NCBI RefSeq assembly: GCF_018070075.1
Contig: NZ_JAGPXE010000013.1
Location: forward strand, 124,001-188,000
Direction: 5' to 3'
Length of the DNA: 64,000 nucleotides
Origin: Saccharopolyspora endophytica
GTDB taxonomy: Bacteria > Actinomycetota > Actinomycetes > Mycobacteriales > Pseudonocardiaceae
Shown piece after piece: positions 53,224-61,800 of the stretch (within the stretch, counting starts at the first letter, position 1; each line of letters opens with the position of its first letter). Both the position numbers and the translations under genes were made by a program. The notes beneath the pieces were generated by a model. The model saw only the letters and a program-made list of their open reading frames with translations, was not told the DNA's origin and did no database searches.

Positions 53224-53925
53224 ATGATCTTCCTCGAATGGCGCCCCGCTGCACCGTCCTCGTCCCGCTCGACGACGGCCCTCGGCGCGGCCGCGGCCAC
53301 CGCCGCAGCCGGGTGGATGCTCACCGCCACCCGGCTGCACGCCCGCACGCGCCAGCTGCACCGCGCCCACCGTGACCCCGTCACCGGACTGCTCACCCGA
53401 GCGGCCTTCGAGCCGGCCGCCCAAGCGGCGCTGCGCCACCGAGACTGCACGGTCGGCCTGGTCGACCTGGACGGATTCAAGGCCGTCAACGACACCCACG
53501 GCCACCAGGTCGGCGACGAGGTGCTGCGCACCGTGGCCACCCGGTTGAAAACCCAGCTCGGCCACCTGGCCGTCGTCGGCCGGATCGGCGGTGACGAGCT
53601 GGCCTTCGTCACCCCCGGACTCCGTCCCGGTGACCTCGACGCGCTGGTCTCCGCGCTGACCACGCCAATCCCGACCACCAACGCGGGCCTGCTCCAGGTC
53701 GGGGTCTCGCTCGGCATCAGCACCCTCGGCCGCCAGGCCGGGCTCTCGGACGCACTGGTCGCGGCCGACCTGGCCATGTACGAGGCCAAATCCACCCGGC
53801 AGGGCGGCGGATGGCGCGTGTGCTCGCCGCGCTCCCACGCAGCCGCCTTACCCGCACTGTGCCCCGCGCCCCGCCAAGAAGCCCGTGCATTCGGGCCCGC
53901 GACACAGGAGGTGAACCAGCGATGA
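53224..53925 (+). CDS. GGDEF diguanylate cyclase
   Basis: The protein has 233 residues. A weak N-terminal hydrophobic segment (about residues 20-35) precedes the GGDEF domain: HRDPVTGLLTRAAFEPAAQA, VGLVDLDGFKAVNDTHGHQV, GDEVLRTVATRL and the active-site loop RIGGDELAF. All residues for c-di-GMP synthesis are present, but the RxxD inhibitory site normally just upstream is absent. No PAS, GAF or EAL domain is attached. It follows the thioesterase gene by 47 bp and its stop overlaps the WhiB start. Confidence 0.9.
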   Translation: MIFLEWRPAAPSSSRSTTALGAAAATAAAGWMLTATRLHARTRQLHRAHRDPVTGLLTRAAFEPAAQAALRHRDCTVGLVDLDGFKAVNDTHGHQVGDEVLRTVATRLKTQLGHLAVVGRIGGDELAFVTPGLRPGDLDALVSALTTPIPTTNAGLLQVGVSLGISTLGRQAGLSDALVAADLAMYEAKSTRQGGGWRVCSPRSHAAALPALCPAPRQEARAFGPATQEVNQR

Positions 53926-54293
53926 GCGCACACTGGGAGGACCGCGCGGCGTGCCACGGCACGATGCTCGAGCTGTGGTTCGGCCCCGACGACTACGACG
54001 AACCAGTGGACCAGACCCGCTGGCGGCAGCGCCGTGCGACCGAGTTCTGCGCGAGATGTCCGGTGTGGACTGAATGCCTGTCCGCCGAGCTGGTGCGGCC
54101 GTTGTCCGAGCAGCACGGAATCCGCGGCGGGCTCACCCCTCGCGCGCGGGAGCGGCTGCTGGCGCGGTGGCGCGAGGCCGGGCTCGTGCCCGAGCACCGC
54201 CCGCCGGACGACGTCGACCTCGTGCGCACGCTGCTCACCGAGTCAGGCGAGTCAGACCTGCTGCCCGCCAGGCGCTACTGCTCCAGCAACTAG
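53922..54293 (+). CDS. WhiB family iron-sulfur regulator
   Basis: The protein has 123 residues. The four cluster cysteines are in AACHG and FCARCPVWTEC (C-x2-C-x5-C), and the turn HGIRGGLTPRARERLL is the WhiB G[VI]xGG motif. Wbl proteins bind a 4Fe-4S cluster and act with the primary sigma factor. The ATG overlaps the TGA of the GGDEF gene, so the two are made together. It may tune the transfer operon or host genes; this is inference. Confidence 0.92.
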   Translation: MSAHWEDRAACHGTMLELWFGPDDYDEPVDQTRWRQRRATEFCARCPVWTECLSAELVRPLSEQHGIRGGLTPRARERLLARWREAGLVPEHRPPDDVDLVRTLLTESGESDLLPARRYCSSN

Positions 54294-54359
54294 TGAGATA
54301 GTGGCGCCCGGCGGGGTCGCGCACGCGATCGCCCGTACAGGATCGTCAAGGGGAGCACG

Positions 54360-54608
54360 ATGCCGATCTGGCTGCTCATCATCATCGACGTCGCGGCCGT
54401 CGGTTTCGCCGTGTTCCTGGCCTTCAAGCTGCCGCACGACCCGTGGCGAATCACCCCGTCGCTGGTGGTGATGTTCCTGCTGACGATTCTGCTGGGGGCC
54501 ACCATTGACCCGCGGGCGTTCCTGCTCACCGCGGGCCTGGTCGCCGCGTTCGCCACCGGCCGCACCGTCTACCGGCTACGGCAGTCCCGCTCGGCGCCGA
54601 ACAAGTAG
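54360..54608 (+). CDS. Small membrane protein
   Basis: The protein has 82 residues. Two or three helices (PIWLLIIIDVAAVGFAVFLA, LVVMFLLTILLGATI and AFLLTAGLVAAFATG) are followed by a basic tail. AAGGGGAG precedes the ATG. It is likely the last gene of the transfer operon. Function is unknown. Confidence 0.6.
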   Translation: MPIWLLIIIDVAAVGFAVFLAFKLPHDPWRITPSLVVMFLLTILLGATIDPRAFLLTAGLVAAFATGRTVYRLRQSRSAPNK

Positions 54609-55487
54609 CCCCGCCCACCGGGTTGCCGGCCCGGCGTGAGGTACCGAGATCGCCTTCCGGGTCATCCGGCGAGCAGCGCACGGCAGGGGCAGGCTGACCA
54701 GGGTGGTTGCTCTGCATCCGCCGATTCCGGTGGCCGTGGCCGCTCGCGCCCAAGAGGTTCCCAGCGACCGCGACCGGTGGGCGTTCGAGCCCAAATTATC
54801 GACAGGGTTCAGAAGCTGTCCGCTATCCGCTCTTGTCAACGTGCCGTGTACTGTCGCCGAGCCCGTGCCTGCTACGGATTCGTCGCACGTCGGTGGTGGT
54901 ACTTCACGAAGCCCTCGACTGCCTGGGCGGTGACGCCGATCTGTTGCCCGATCCACCTGTAGGAATGCCCAGACCTGTGCAGTTGAGCGGCGATTTCCCG
55001 GACCTCGACGACCTCCTTGTGGCCGCCCGCACCCTCATCGACCCGGATTACGCGCTGCGCACCGGCTGCTGGTGACGCGCCCAGCGCGACTTCGAACTAC
55101 CGGATCCCGCGCGCTTTGTGGATCAGCCGGGGCCAGTCATGCCGGTGGGCGCGATCTCCGAAGCGATCACGCCCACCGGTATGGGAGGAACACGGAGCCT
55201 GGACCCCCTGGCTCCGAGCTCACGCGCATGCGGATCGCGCGCGACTACATGGAACGCTCACCCGTGAGGTTGGGACAGACGAGACCCGCACGATCCGCAC
55301 AACGCCACTGTCGACCCCAGCAGCCCCAGCCAGCAAACTCGCCTCGCGTACATCACCCACCCGAGCCACGGGCCCCAGGGTGTGAAGTCGCGGCGGAGGA
55401 CCCCCGGATCACCCAGACCCTGAACATAGGACAAAGACCCACGTCAGGGCCGTATGCTTGATTCCAAGCAGTGGGAAGGGGTCGCTG
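54609..55487. other. Long gap after the transfer operon
   Basis: These 879 bases hold the helix-turn-helix remnant described separately and otherwise no supported gene. The stretch 55130-55440 shows no protein-like frame that I trust. Confidence 0.4.
54872..55096 (-). pseudogene. Remnant of a helix-turn-helix protein
   Basis: On the minus strand an open frame of 74 sense codons reads EVVEVREIAAQLHRSGHSYR, WIGQQIGVTAQAVEGFVKYH and ends HRRATNP then stop. That is a recognisable resolvase/sigma-type helix-turn-helix. No ATG, GTG or TTG start is present in the frame, which is closed upstream by a TAG at 55097-55099. It is most likely a decayed or frameshifted regulator gene. Confidence 0.35.
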
Positions 55488-55793
55488 ATGGCCGAGTGCA
55501 ACCACCTCACCTGGGCAGACCTCAACCACCTCACCCGAGGCGAGCTGCTGGACCGTCTCGAGGCCGAGCAGGAGTATTGGGCTCGCCAGGAAAATGGCGG
55601 GTTCACCGACGCCGATCGCGCCAGGCGTGAGGAGTTCAGCCGGATCCTTCGCGCGGTGTGCGCCCCAGCCGAGTTGGCCGAGGAGGTGGGCCACACCGCG
55701 GCGTGGCTGGCGGGTGAGTGCTCGACCGACACCTCGTACTGGGACCAGATGCCTGGTCATCGGGTCACCGCGCGGCGCAGGCGCGGCCGGTGA
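55488..55793 (+). CDS. Small hypothetical protein
   Basis: The protein has 101 residues and is mostly helical: TWADLNHLTRGELLDRLEAE, QEYWARQENGGFTDADRARR and LAEEVGHTAAWLAGEC. AAGGGG lies six bases before the ATG. Its stop directly abuts that of the convergent gene. Function is unknown; such proteins are common on actinobacterial mobile elements. Confidence 0.55.
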   Translation: MAECNHLTWADLNHLTRGELLDRLEAEQEYWARQENGGFTDADRARREEFSRILRAVCAPAELAEEVGHTAAWLAGECSTDTSYWDQMPGHRVTARRRRGR

Positions 55794-56078
55794 TCAGCCA
55801 GCGGAGACCGGCTGGAATCCCGGCAGCGGCACATGGGCACCGTCGTAGCCGACCACGACGTCGTAGCCACGATCGCTGGCCGAGGACGCGCAGCGTGCGC
55901 ACCCGTTGAGCTCGAACGGAGCCAACCCCGGGCCCATCCTGACCGTGTCGGTTCGCAGGCCACGACACAGCACCTCCTGCGCCACGGGATCCAGCAGGTG
56001 GATCGACAGTCCGCCGGTCGAGCCGACACACATCAACTCGGCCCGTCCCGGGCCCCCGGGAGCCGTTTCCAACGTCAT
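55794..56078 (-). CDS. Small hypothetical protein
   Basis: The protein has 94 residues and is beta-rich: RAELMCVGSTGGLSIHLLDP, VRMGPGLAPFELNGCARCAS (a CxxC) and YDVVVGYDGAHVPLPGF. No membrane helix. AGGA precedes the ATG. Its stop abuts the stop of the rightward gene with no spacer. Unknown function. Confidence 0.5.
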   Translation of the reverse strand: MTLETAPGGPGRAELMCVGSTGGLSIHLLDPVAQEVLCRGLRTDTVRMGPGLAPFELNGCARCASSASDRGYDVVVGYDGAHVPLPGFQPVSAG

Positions 56079-56214
56079 GGGTTCCTGCCTCCATCGGTTC
56101 GAGTGATCGGGGCGACAGGTAACCAGCCTGGCCTCATCGCTGTCGAACCCGTCGCCGTGCTCTGGGTGACGGGCTCAACGACATGAGGCCGGGACCCGGG
56201 CGGGAAAGGCTGGC

Positions 56215-56526
56215 TTAGGCCGGGAGCCGGAAGGGCCGGTCGGTGAGGCCCTCGCGGGCGCGGGCCAGGGTCATCTCGCTGCGGGTGATGCCGAGGTGGG
56301 CGCAGTGCTCACCGGCTCGTGTGGCGCAGTCGGGCCCGCTCCAGGCGGGCATGCGGTGGCAGGCCCGGCACTGCGGGCACTCCGTCACGCACAACACCCC
56401 GGGTGGGGATTCGACGATCACGCAGGTGAGGAAGCTCCGGGCGCCACAGACTTCGCAGCTGGCCGCGGGCGGGCAGAAGGTGGTGTCGTCCAGGTTGATG
56501 TGTTGCGGGGAGTCCAGGGTCGTCAT
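56215..56526 (-). CDS. Cys-rich zinc-binding protein
   Basis: The protein has 103 residues. Cysteine pairs in FCPPAASCEVCGARSFLTC and TECPQCRACHRMPAW, plus DCATRAGEHCAHLG, suggest one or two zinc knuckles. The C-terminal ITRSEMTLARAREGL is helical. GAAGAGG lies before the ATG at 56526. Resembles small element-encoded zinc proteins of unknown role. Confidence 0.55.
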   Translation of the reverse strand: MTTLDSPQHINLDDTTFCPPAASCEVCGARSFLTCVIVESPPGVLCVTECPQCRACHRMPAWSGPDCATRAGEHCAHLGITRSEMTLARAREGLTDRPFRLPA

Positions 56527-57002
56527 CGAGTCGCCTCTTCGGCGCGCATTGCCCTTGGTCAGGTCCTCCCACGCACCGGTGTGGCTTCCTGCGGGCGGGG
56601 CCGCAGTCACACGGTTACGTGGCCGAGCGGCGGGTACGTAACTCCCCCTCTTGAGCCCGGCGCCTTGGCACCAGGGTGCCAGACCCGAACGGTTTACACA
56701 CGCACTAGTGGGCGAATCTGAGTGCACCACGGTGTGCGCGTGCGCGGTTGTGCGCAGGCTGTGCCCCGACCAAGGTCTTTCGGCTCTTCACGCCTCACGT
56801 TCATTGTCGAAGACTGACGTTGCCTGCCTGGGCGGGCGGAAGGACAGCCACGGCCGCTGGCGCCGTCGGTTGTCCGCCAGTCCACTGACATCGACGATGA
56901 CCCGCCCCCAGGCGGGCCCAGTTATCGGCCCTGCCTGTACCTCCCTTCAGGCGGGGTCGTTCGATGTCGTGCAGGTTCTCCTCGGAGGGGAGGTGATCGG
57001 CG
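56527..57002. other. Gap upstream of the Ku gene
   Basis: No supported gene is found. The end of the stretch carries the strong GGAGGGGAGG ribosome-binding site of Ku (56983-56992). Confidence 0.4.
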
Positions 57003-57801
57003 ATGGCAACGCCCGTCTGGGGCGGCGTGCTGTCGTTTGCTCGGCCTGGTGACCTTGCCCGTCCAGTTGTTCACCGCGACTGAGGACCACACGGTCCGGT
57101 TCCACCAGTACGAACGCGGTACCACCGACCGGATCCGCTATCAGCGGATCAACGAACGCACCGGCCGCGAGGTCGACTACTACGAGATCGTCAAAGGCCG
57201 AACGGTGCAGGGACGGGTCGTGACCGTCGAGGACTCCGAGCTCGACGAGATCGCGCCCGGCCGCTCGCGATCGATTTCCATCACGGCGTTCGTCGACGTC
57301 GACGAGATCAACCCGGCCTTCTTCGGCCGGACCTACTGGCTCGCGCCCGACACGTCCGATCACCGGCGTCCCTACACCCTGCTGCACCAGGCCATGTCCC
57401 AAACCAACCGAGCAGGCATCGCCACGTGCGTGCTCCGCGGCCGGCAACATCTCGCGCTGGTCCGTGCTGACGAGCATGCACTGGCGTTGACCACACTGCG
57501 CTGGCCCGATGAGCTCCGCGATCCCACCGCCGTGCTCGGCCGGTCCACCTCCGGCGAAGAGCCGAGCGAAGACGAGCTGCAGGCCGCCACCACGGTGATC
57601 AACGCGATGAGCGGCCCCTGGAAACCCCAGGACTACGAGGACACCTACGCCGTCCAGGTTGAGCAGCTCCTCCAGGCCAAGGCTCAAGGCGCGCTGCCCG
57701 CGGCGGCTCCCGCCCCGCCCGAACCCACGTCCGTGAGCGATCTCGAACGTGCACTGCGGGCCAGCCTGGAGTCGGCCACGTCCCGCCGTCGTGGCGCCTA
57801 G
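57003..57801 (+). pseudogene. ku: Ku end-joining protein, frameshifted near the N-terminus
   Basis: ATG 57003 with a strong GGAGGGGAGG upstream opens ATPVWGGVLSF, the normal Ku start. Four extra bases (57039-57042, GCTC) then shift the frame, and it ends 26 codons from the start. The rest of Ku continues in the other frame from GLVTLPVQLFTATEDHTVRF to the end: RINERTGREVDYYEIVKG, INPAFFGRTYWLAPD, YTLLHQAM, GIATCVLRGRQHLALV. The Ku core is otherwise complete (about 250 residues). A TTG at 57037 could in principle start a protein, but it has no ribosome-binding site. Ku binds DNA ends for NHEJ with a LigD-type ligase. Confidence 0.75.
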
Positions 57802-58190
57802 TTCCGGTGGCGAGCGTGAGCAGGCAGTGGCGTGACGGTGCCGCCGCGGCGAAGGGCCTCGTTGTCCAGGGTGAGCCGCCGGATGGTGTCGGCGTAGAGG
57901 TCGATGGTGCGGCGCAGGTCGGTGTTCTCGCGGCGGAGCCGCTGCACCGTGGCCTCGGCGTTCTCGGGTGCGCCGGTGGCCGGTGCGCTGGGCTCGATCG
58001 CGGCGCGAGCGCGCGGTTGGAAGTAGTCGGTGATCAGGTCTTGGTAGTGGCGGTAGAACGTCGCGTGAGCGATCCCGAGGTGGCGCTGCACGGCGGTGAT
58101 GGTGGGGCAGCGCCCGTTGGCGGCGGCTTCGGCGAGGACGGTGTCCATCGCGGCGCGGACGGTCTCGGCGGTGGGCAGGGGGCGTTTCAC
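57798..58190 (-). CDS. TnpC/DUF6262-like transposition accessory protein
   Basis: The protein has 130 residues. An N-terminal helix-turn-helix-like part (PTITAVQRHLGIAHATFYRH, YQDLITDYFQPRARAAI) is followed by a coiled coil (ATVQRLRRENTDLRRTIDLY). Size and place after two large recombinases match TnpC of Tn554, which influences orientation and efficiency of insertion. The GTG overlaps the stop of the recombinase gene upstream, and its own stop overlaps the Ku stop by three bases. Confidence 0.75.
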   Translation of the reverse strand: MKRPLPTAETVRAAMDTVLAEAAANGRCPTITAVQRHLGIAHATFYRHYQDLITDYFQPRARAAIEPSAPATGAPENAEATVQRLRRENTDLRRTIDLYADTIRRLTLDNEALRRGGTVTPLPAHARHRN

Positions 58191-59995
58191 GAGGTCTCCG
58201 GGGTGTGGCGGGCGAGGAACTCGGCGAGCTCGTCGTGTTGCTGCTGTAGGCGGTGGCGCACGTAGGGCGCCAGGCGGTCACCGTCGGCCAGGGCCTGGTC
58301 GAGCTCGGCCAGGCGGTGCGCGAGCGTGTCGCGGTTGTCGGGCGTGAGCGTGGTGTTGCGGCAGGCCAGCGGCTGGCAATCGCCCATCACCGGGCCCTGT
58401 TCGGTGTCGTTGTTCTTGCGTCGGCACAGGGCCCGGTCGGGGTTGTAGACGCAGGTGATGAAGGTTCCGGGATACAGGTGCGGGTCGTGGCGGGCCATGA
58501 TCCGTGCCAGCCGTGCTTCGTCGGTGACGACCCGGCCTTCGAACACGGCGTGCCGGGCGAACTCGGCCAGGCGTTGCTGGGCCTCGGCCGCGGCAGGTCC
58601 GGTGAGCTGGGCCGTTTCGGTGCTGGTGTCGGCGAGGAACTGGCCGCGGGCCAGTGCGTCCTCGGCGGCGACTTCGTCGCGAAACCCCGAGGCGCTGGTG
58701 CCGGCGTAGCCCTCGAACATCTGGATCCGCTGGTGGCGGTACTGCAGGGCCCCGGCGATGGTGCCGCCCGGGCGGCGCGCGATGAACCAGGCCAGCGTGC
58801 GCCGGAACTGACGGGGAGCCAGGTGCACTGGCCGCCCGTGATCAGCGATGCCGTCCGTGCGGTCGTGGGCGGCGACGTAGCCGTTGATCCAGGCGATGAA
58901 CTCGTCGAGGTGACGGCCGGTCGTCGAGTTGGTGACCAGGCGGCCGTGCTGCCCGCGGTTTGGTGCCTCGGGTGGGAGGGCGAACAGGTAGGGCTGCTCG
59001 GCGGGGTGGAGTCGTTCGAGGACAGCTACGGCCCGCGCCACGGGTGCGGTGACGATCCAGGTGGCGGGAACGCCTTCGGGCCGTTCGCCCTTGAAGGCGA
59101 GGCTGTGCAGGCGGTGCCGGTAGATGCGGCCGGTGGGGTCACGCTGCACGGTGACGCAGCCGCGCTGGAGGTGCTTGATCTCGGAGTCCCGCATCCCGGA
59201 CAGGTAGGCGATCACGATCCAGCATGCGATCTGCAGCAGCCGAGCCAGCCGTCCGGCGCGCTGGCGCGACAGCCTCGCGTGTCGTGGTGGGCTTCCGAGC
59301 AGGTCGGTGATGGTGGCCAGCATGTCCTGCTCGATCCGGTCGGCCTGGCGGGCGGTGAGGATGTCGTCGGCGAAGTCGTCGACCCACCGCATCGCCCAGG
59401 TCATCAGCGGCCCGATCACGGTCTCGGGGATCCGGTCGGTGGTGTTCTCCCGCACGCGACGCTGGGATCGCGACCACGCCCGCCAGAGGGCGATGCGTGC
59501 GGGATCGCTGCGCAGGTGCTGCTCTCCGAGCCGGGCGCGGTAGAGCCACAGCATCCGGATCGCCCGGCGGTGCCCTCGGATGTGGTTCGCGGACAGCCGC
59601 TGGGCCACCAGTTCGTCGTGGTAGTCGCCGAGCTGCTGCTCATCGAGATCAGTCAGGGTGTGGCCGTGGTCGTGGAGCCAGTGCAGGAACGTGCGGAGGA
59701 GGGTGAAGTAGCTGTAGATGCTCGCGATCGACAGCTTCGGCTCCCCGGGCGGCCGATCGCAGGTCAGCAGCGCCAGGCACAGGCGTTTGACCGGTTCCAC
59801 GAACTCCGCAGGCACGGTGGTGAAGTCGAGCTTGCGCGACCCGATGTCGACGCGCAGCAACGCCGGCGTCAGATCCCACACGTCGTCGATGAACAGAGAG
59901 CTGTCGGCCAACGTGGCGCGAGCGTGCAGCCGACGGGTGGCCAGCACCTGGATCTGCCCCCGCCACGACGCTGTCGCAGTGGAAGCGGTGGTCAT
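58187..59995 (-). CDS. Tyrosine recombinase, third of a trio (TnpB-like)
   Basis: The protein has 602 residues. An N-terminal core-binding part (IASIYSYFTLLRTFLHWLHD, RLSANHIRGHRRAIRMLWLY) is followed by a catalytic domain with Arg in AYLSGMRDSEIKHLQRG, HLAPRQFRRTLAWFIAR for the His/Arg box and LQYRHQRIQMFEGYAGTSA with the likely Tyr. A C-terminal region has cysteines (ITCVYNPDRALCRRKN, GDCQPLACRN). Length and layout fit TnpB of the Tn554 family (about 630 residues). ATGA overlaps the stop of the middle recombinase. Confidence 0.82.
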   Translation of the reverse strand: MTTASTATASWRGQIQVLATRRLHARATLADSSLFIDDVWDLTPALLRVDIGSRKLDFTTVPAEFVEPVKRLCLALLTCDRPPGEPKLSIASIYSYFTLLRTFLHWLHDHGHTLTDLDEQQLGDYHDELVAQRLSANHIRGHRRAIRMLWLYRARLGEQHLRSDPARIALWRAWSRSQRRVRENTTDRIPETVIGPLMTWAMRWVDDFADDILTARQADRIEQDMLATITDLLGSPPRHARLSRQRAGRLARLLQIACWIVIAYLSGMRDSEIKHLQRGCVTVQRDPTGRIYRHRLHSLAFKGERPEGVPATWIVTAPVARAVAVLERLHPAEQPYLFALPPEAPNRGQHGRLVTNSTTGRHLDEFIAWINGYVAAHDRTDGIADHGRPVHLAPRQFRRTLAWFIARRPGGTIAGALQYRHQRIQMFEGYAGTSASGFRDEVAAEDALARGQFLADTSTETAQLTGPAAAEAQQRLAEFARHAVFEGRVVTDEARLARIMARHDPHLYPGTFITCVYNPDRALCRRKNNDTEQGPVMGDCQPLACRNTTLTPDNRDTLAHRLAELDQALADGDRLAPYVRHRLQQQHDELAEFLARHTPETS

Positions 59996-61800
59996 TGCGC
60001 CTCCCTGGGGCCGTCGAGAAGATCCAGCGGCAACGTGGGCTTGTGCTGCGCTGCGGCAGCGCGCTGGGCGGCACTGAAGCGGGGCAGGATCCCGGTGGTG
60101 ATGATCTGCCAGGTCTGGCCATGCCGACGGGCCCAGTGCTCGGCGTCGTAGCGATCCAGGTCGGCTTGCAGGCGGTCTTGCAGCGCCAGCAACGCGGGCA
60201 GGTGCCGTTCCAGGACCAGCGCGTTCGGGCAGTGCAGGCAGGTCAGGAACGATTCGCGGCACTGACCGCCGCCATCGGGCCCGGTGGTGATGTCCAGGCA
60301 GGACGTGACCAGCGTGTCCAGTTCTCCGGCGTGGGCCTGCCGCCAGGTGTGCTCCGGCACGCGCTCGGGCTGCGGGTTGGCCGGGTGGACCGCCACAGTG
60401 CGGGCGTGCTGTTCGGCATCGGTGATCGCGTCGGTGAGTACCTCGGCGGCCCACTCGGTGATGAAGGGGTCGTGGCGCAGGTAGTGGGCGTAGGACGTTT
60501 CCGCGGTGTTGGTCAGCCGAGCTGACGGCAAGTGCCCACCCACCGCCTTGGCGGTGCGGACCTCGACCGTCTTCCTGATGCGGGTGAGCAGCAGTTCCAG
60601 CGGCGCGCCCGCGTCGTCGACCAGACCGTGACGGCGTGCCCAGTCGCCGAGCTTGAGCTTGCGGGCGAGTTCAGCGTCGAACGGGCCGATATGCCCGGCC
60701 GTGTCGACGTGCAGGTACCGGCCCCGTCCGGTGCCCGCCCAGATCGACCACACCGAGCTCGTTCCGGAAAAGGCCCGGCTGCGGGCCATCAACTGGTGTA
60801 GCAGCAGGTAGAAGCTGCCCGGGGTGCTCAACTGCCGTTGTGGGTCGGCCGCCGTGCTCCAGTGCACGGTGGACAACGCGTTGGCCTTGCCGCGTCGCCG
60901 CTTGGTCACTGTCAACGCCACCGCCTGGCCCTCCAGAACCCGGTGCTGGGCGGGCAGCTCCTTCAGCGTTTCCGGATTCCGGCCGGTCAACGCGGCGGCG
61001 TAGACCATCAACGGCGCCAGGTCGGCGTCAACGACGAACAGCTGGCGGGCCGCAGCCGAGCGAGCGGCAGCCTGCTCACCGAACGGAATGTCCCGGTAGT
61101 CCACCCGGACATGGCCGGTGCGGGCCATGTCCGCCAGCTGCTCGGCCTGCTTTCGCTCGGCGTCGGTGAGTAGGCCCGGTTCCTGGGTAAACCGGGTCAG
61201 GAGTCGCTCGCCGGCGGCAATCCGGTCCCGGATCGCTGCCACATCCGAGCGTGCCGCGGCCACGATCGCGCTCAACTCGCGGTCGGAGTACCCCGGCCGC
61301 GAGTCGGACTGCACGTCCAGGCCGTGACCGCGTTGCCACAGGTAGTCGAGCAGGGCGGGATCAAGGCGCGCGGCGGGCAGCTCGCGCAGCACCAGCATCA
61401 GGTCCTGCAGGTTCTTCCGAGCCGTCTTCTCGCTGCAGGTCTGCAGCCGCGTCAGGCGATGCCGCTCCAGGTGCCGGATCCGCAGCTCCTCCACCCGGAG
61501 GGGCGGATCGGCGAGCCCGGCCAGCACCACCAGGAACAGGCGCAGCGTCTGCCACTGCGCGGTCGCGGCGCGCTGGGTTCGTCGCCCGCCACCCGGGCCC
61601 ACGCGCGCCGCGAAGGCCGCCGCGAGGTCGGCATGCAGGGCCGCCAGCGGCAGCTCGGCGAACCGAAACACCCGCTCGCGGCCGTCTTCACCGGCGAACC
61701 GCACCACCGGGCTGCCCTCCTCGCCGGGCTCCACCGACGGACTGGAGTAGAAGCCGCGGGGCACCGCGGCCACCTGGCCGCGTCCGGTACGCGCACTCAC
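59992..61800 (-). CDS. Large recombinase-like protein, middle of the trio
   Basis: The protein has 602 residues. It has the tyrosine-recombinase outline but degenerate catalytic boxes: [17 protein letters not shown] (Arg), [19 protein letters not shown] (in place of His-x-x-Arg) and [15 protein letters not shown] (candidate Tyr). A cysteine cluster ([16 protein letters not shown]) precedes the C-terminal helices. GTG overlaps the stop of the first recombinase (GTGA). It may be a structural partner with weak or no catalysis. Confidence 0.7.
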   Translation of the reverse strand: MSARTGRGQVAAVPRGFYSSPSVEPGEEGSPVVRFAGEDGRERVFRFAELPLAALHADLAAAFAARVGPGGGRRTQRAATAQWQTLRLFLVVLAGLADPPLRVEELRIRHLERHRLTRLQTCSEKTARKNLQDLMLVLRELPAARLDPALLDYLWQRGHGLDVQSDSRPGYSDRELSAIVAAARSDVAAIRDRIAAGERLLTRFTQEPGLLTDAERKQAEQLADMARTGHVRVDYRDIPFGEQAAARSAAARQLFVVDADLAPLMVYAAALTGRNPETLKELPAQHRVLEGQAVALTVTKRRRGKANALSTVHWSTAADPQRQLSTPGSFYLLLHQLMARSRAFSGTSSVWSIWAGTGRGRYLHVDTAGHIGPFDAELARKLKLGDWARRHGLVDDAGAPLELLLTRIRKTVEVRTAKAVGGHLPSARLTNTAETSYAHYLRHDPFITEWAAEVLTDAITDAEQHARTVAVHPANPQPERVPEHTWRQAHAGELDTLVTSCLDITTGPDGGGQCRESFLTCLHCPNALVLERHLPALLALQDRLQADLDRYDAEHWARRHGQTWQIITTGILPRFSAAQRAAAAQHKPTLPLDLLDGPREAQ

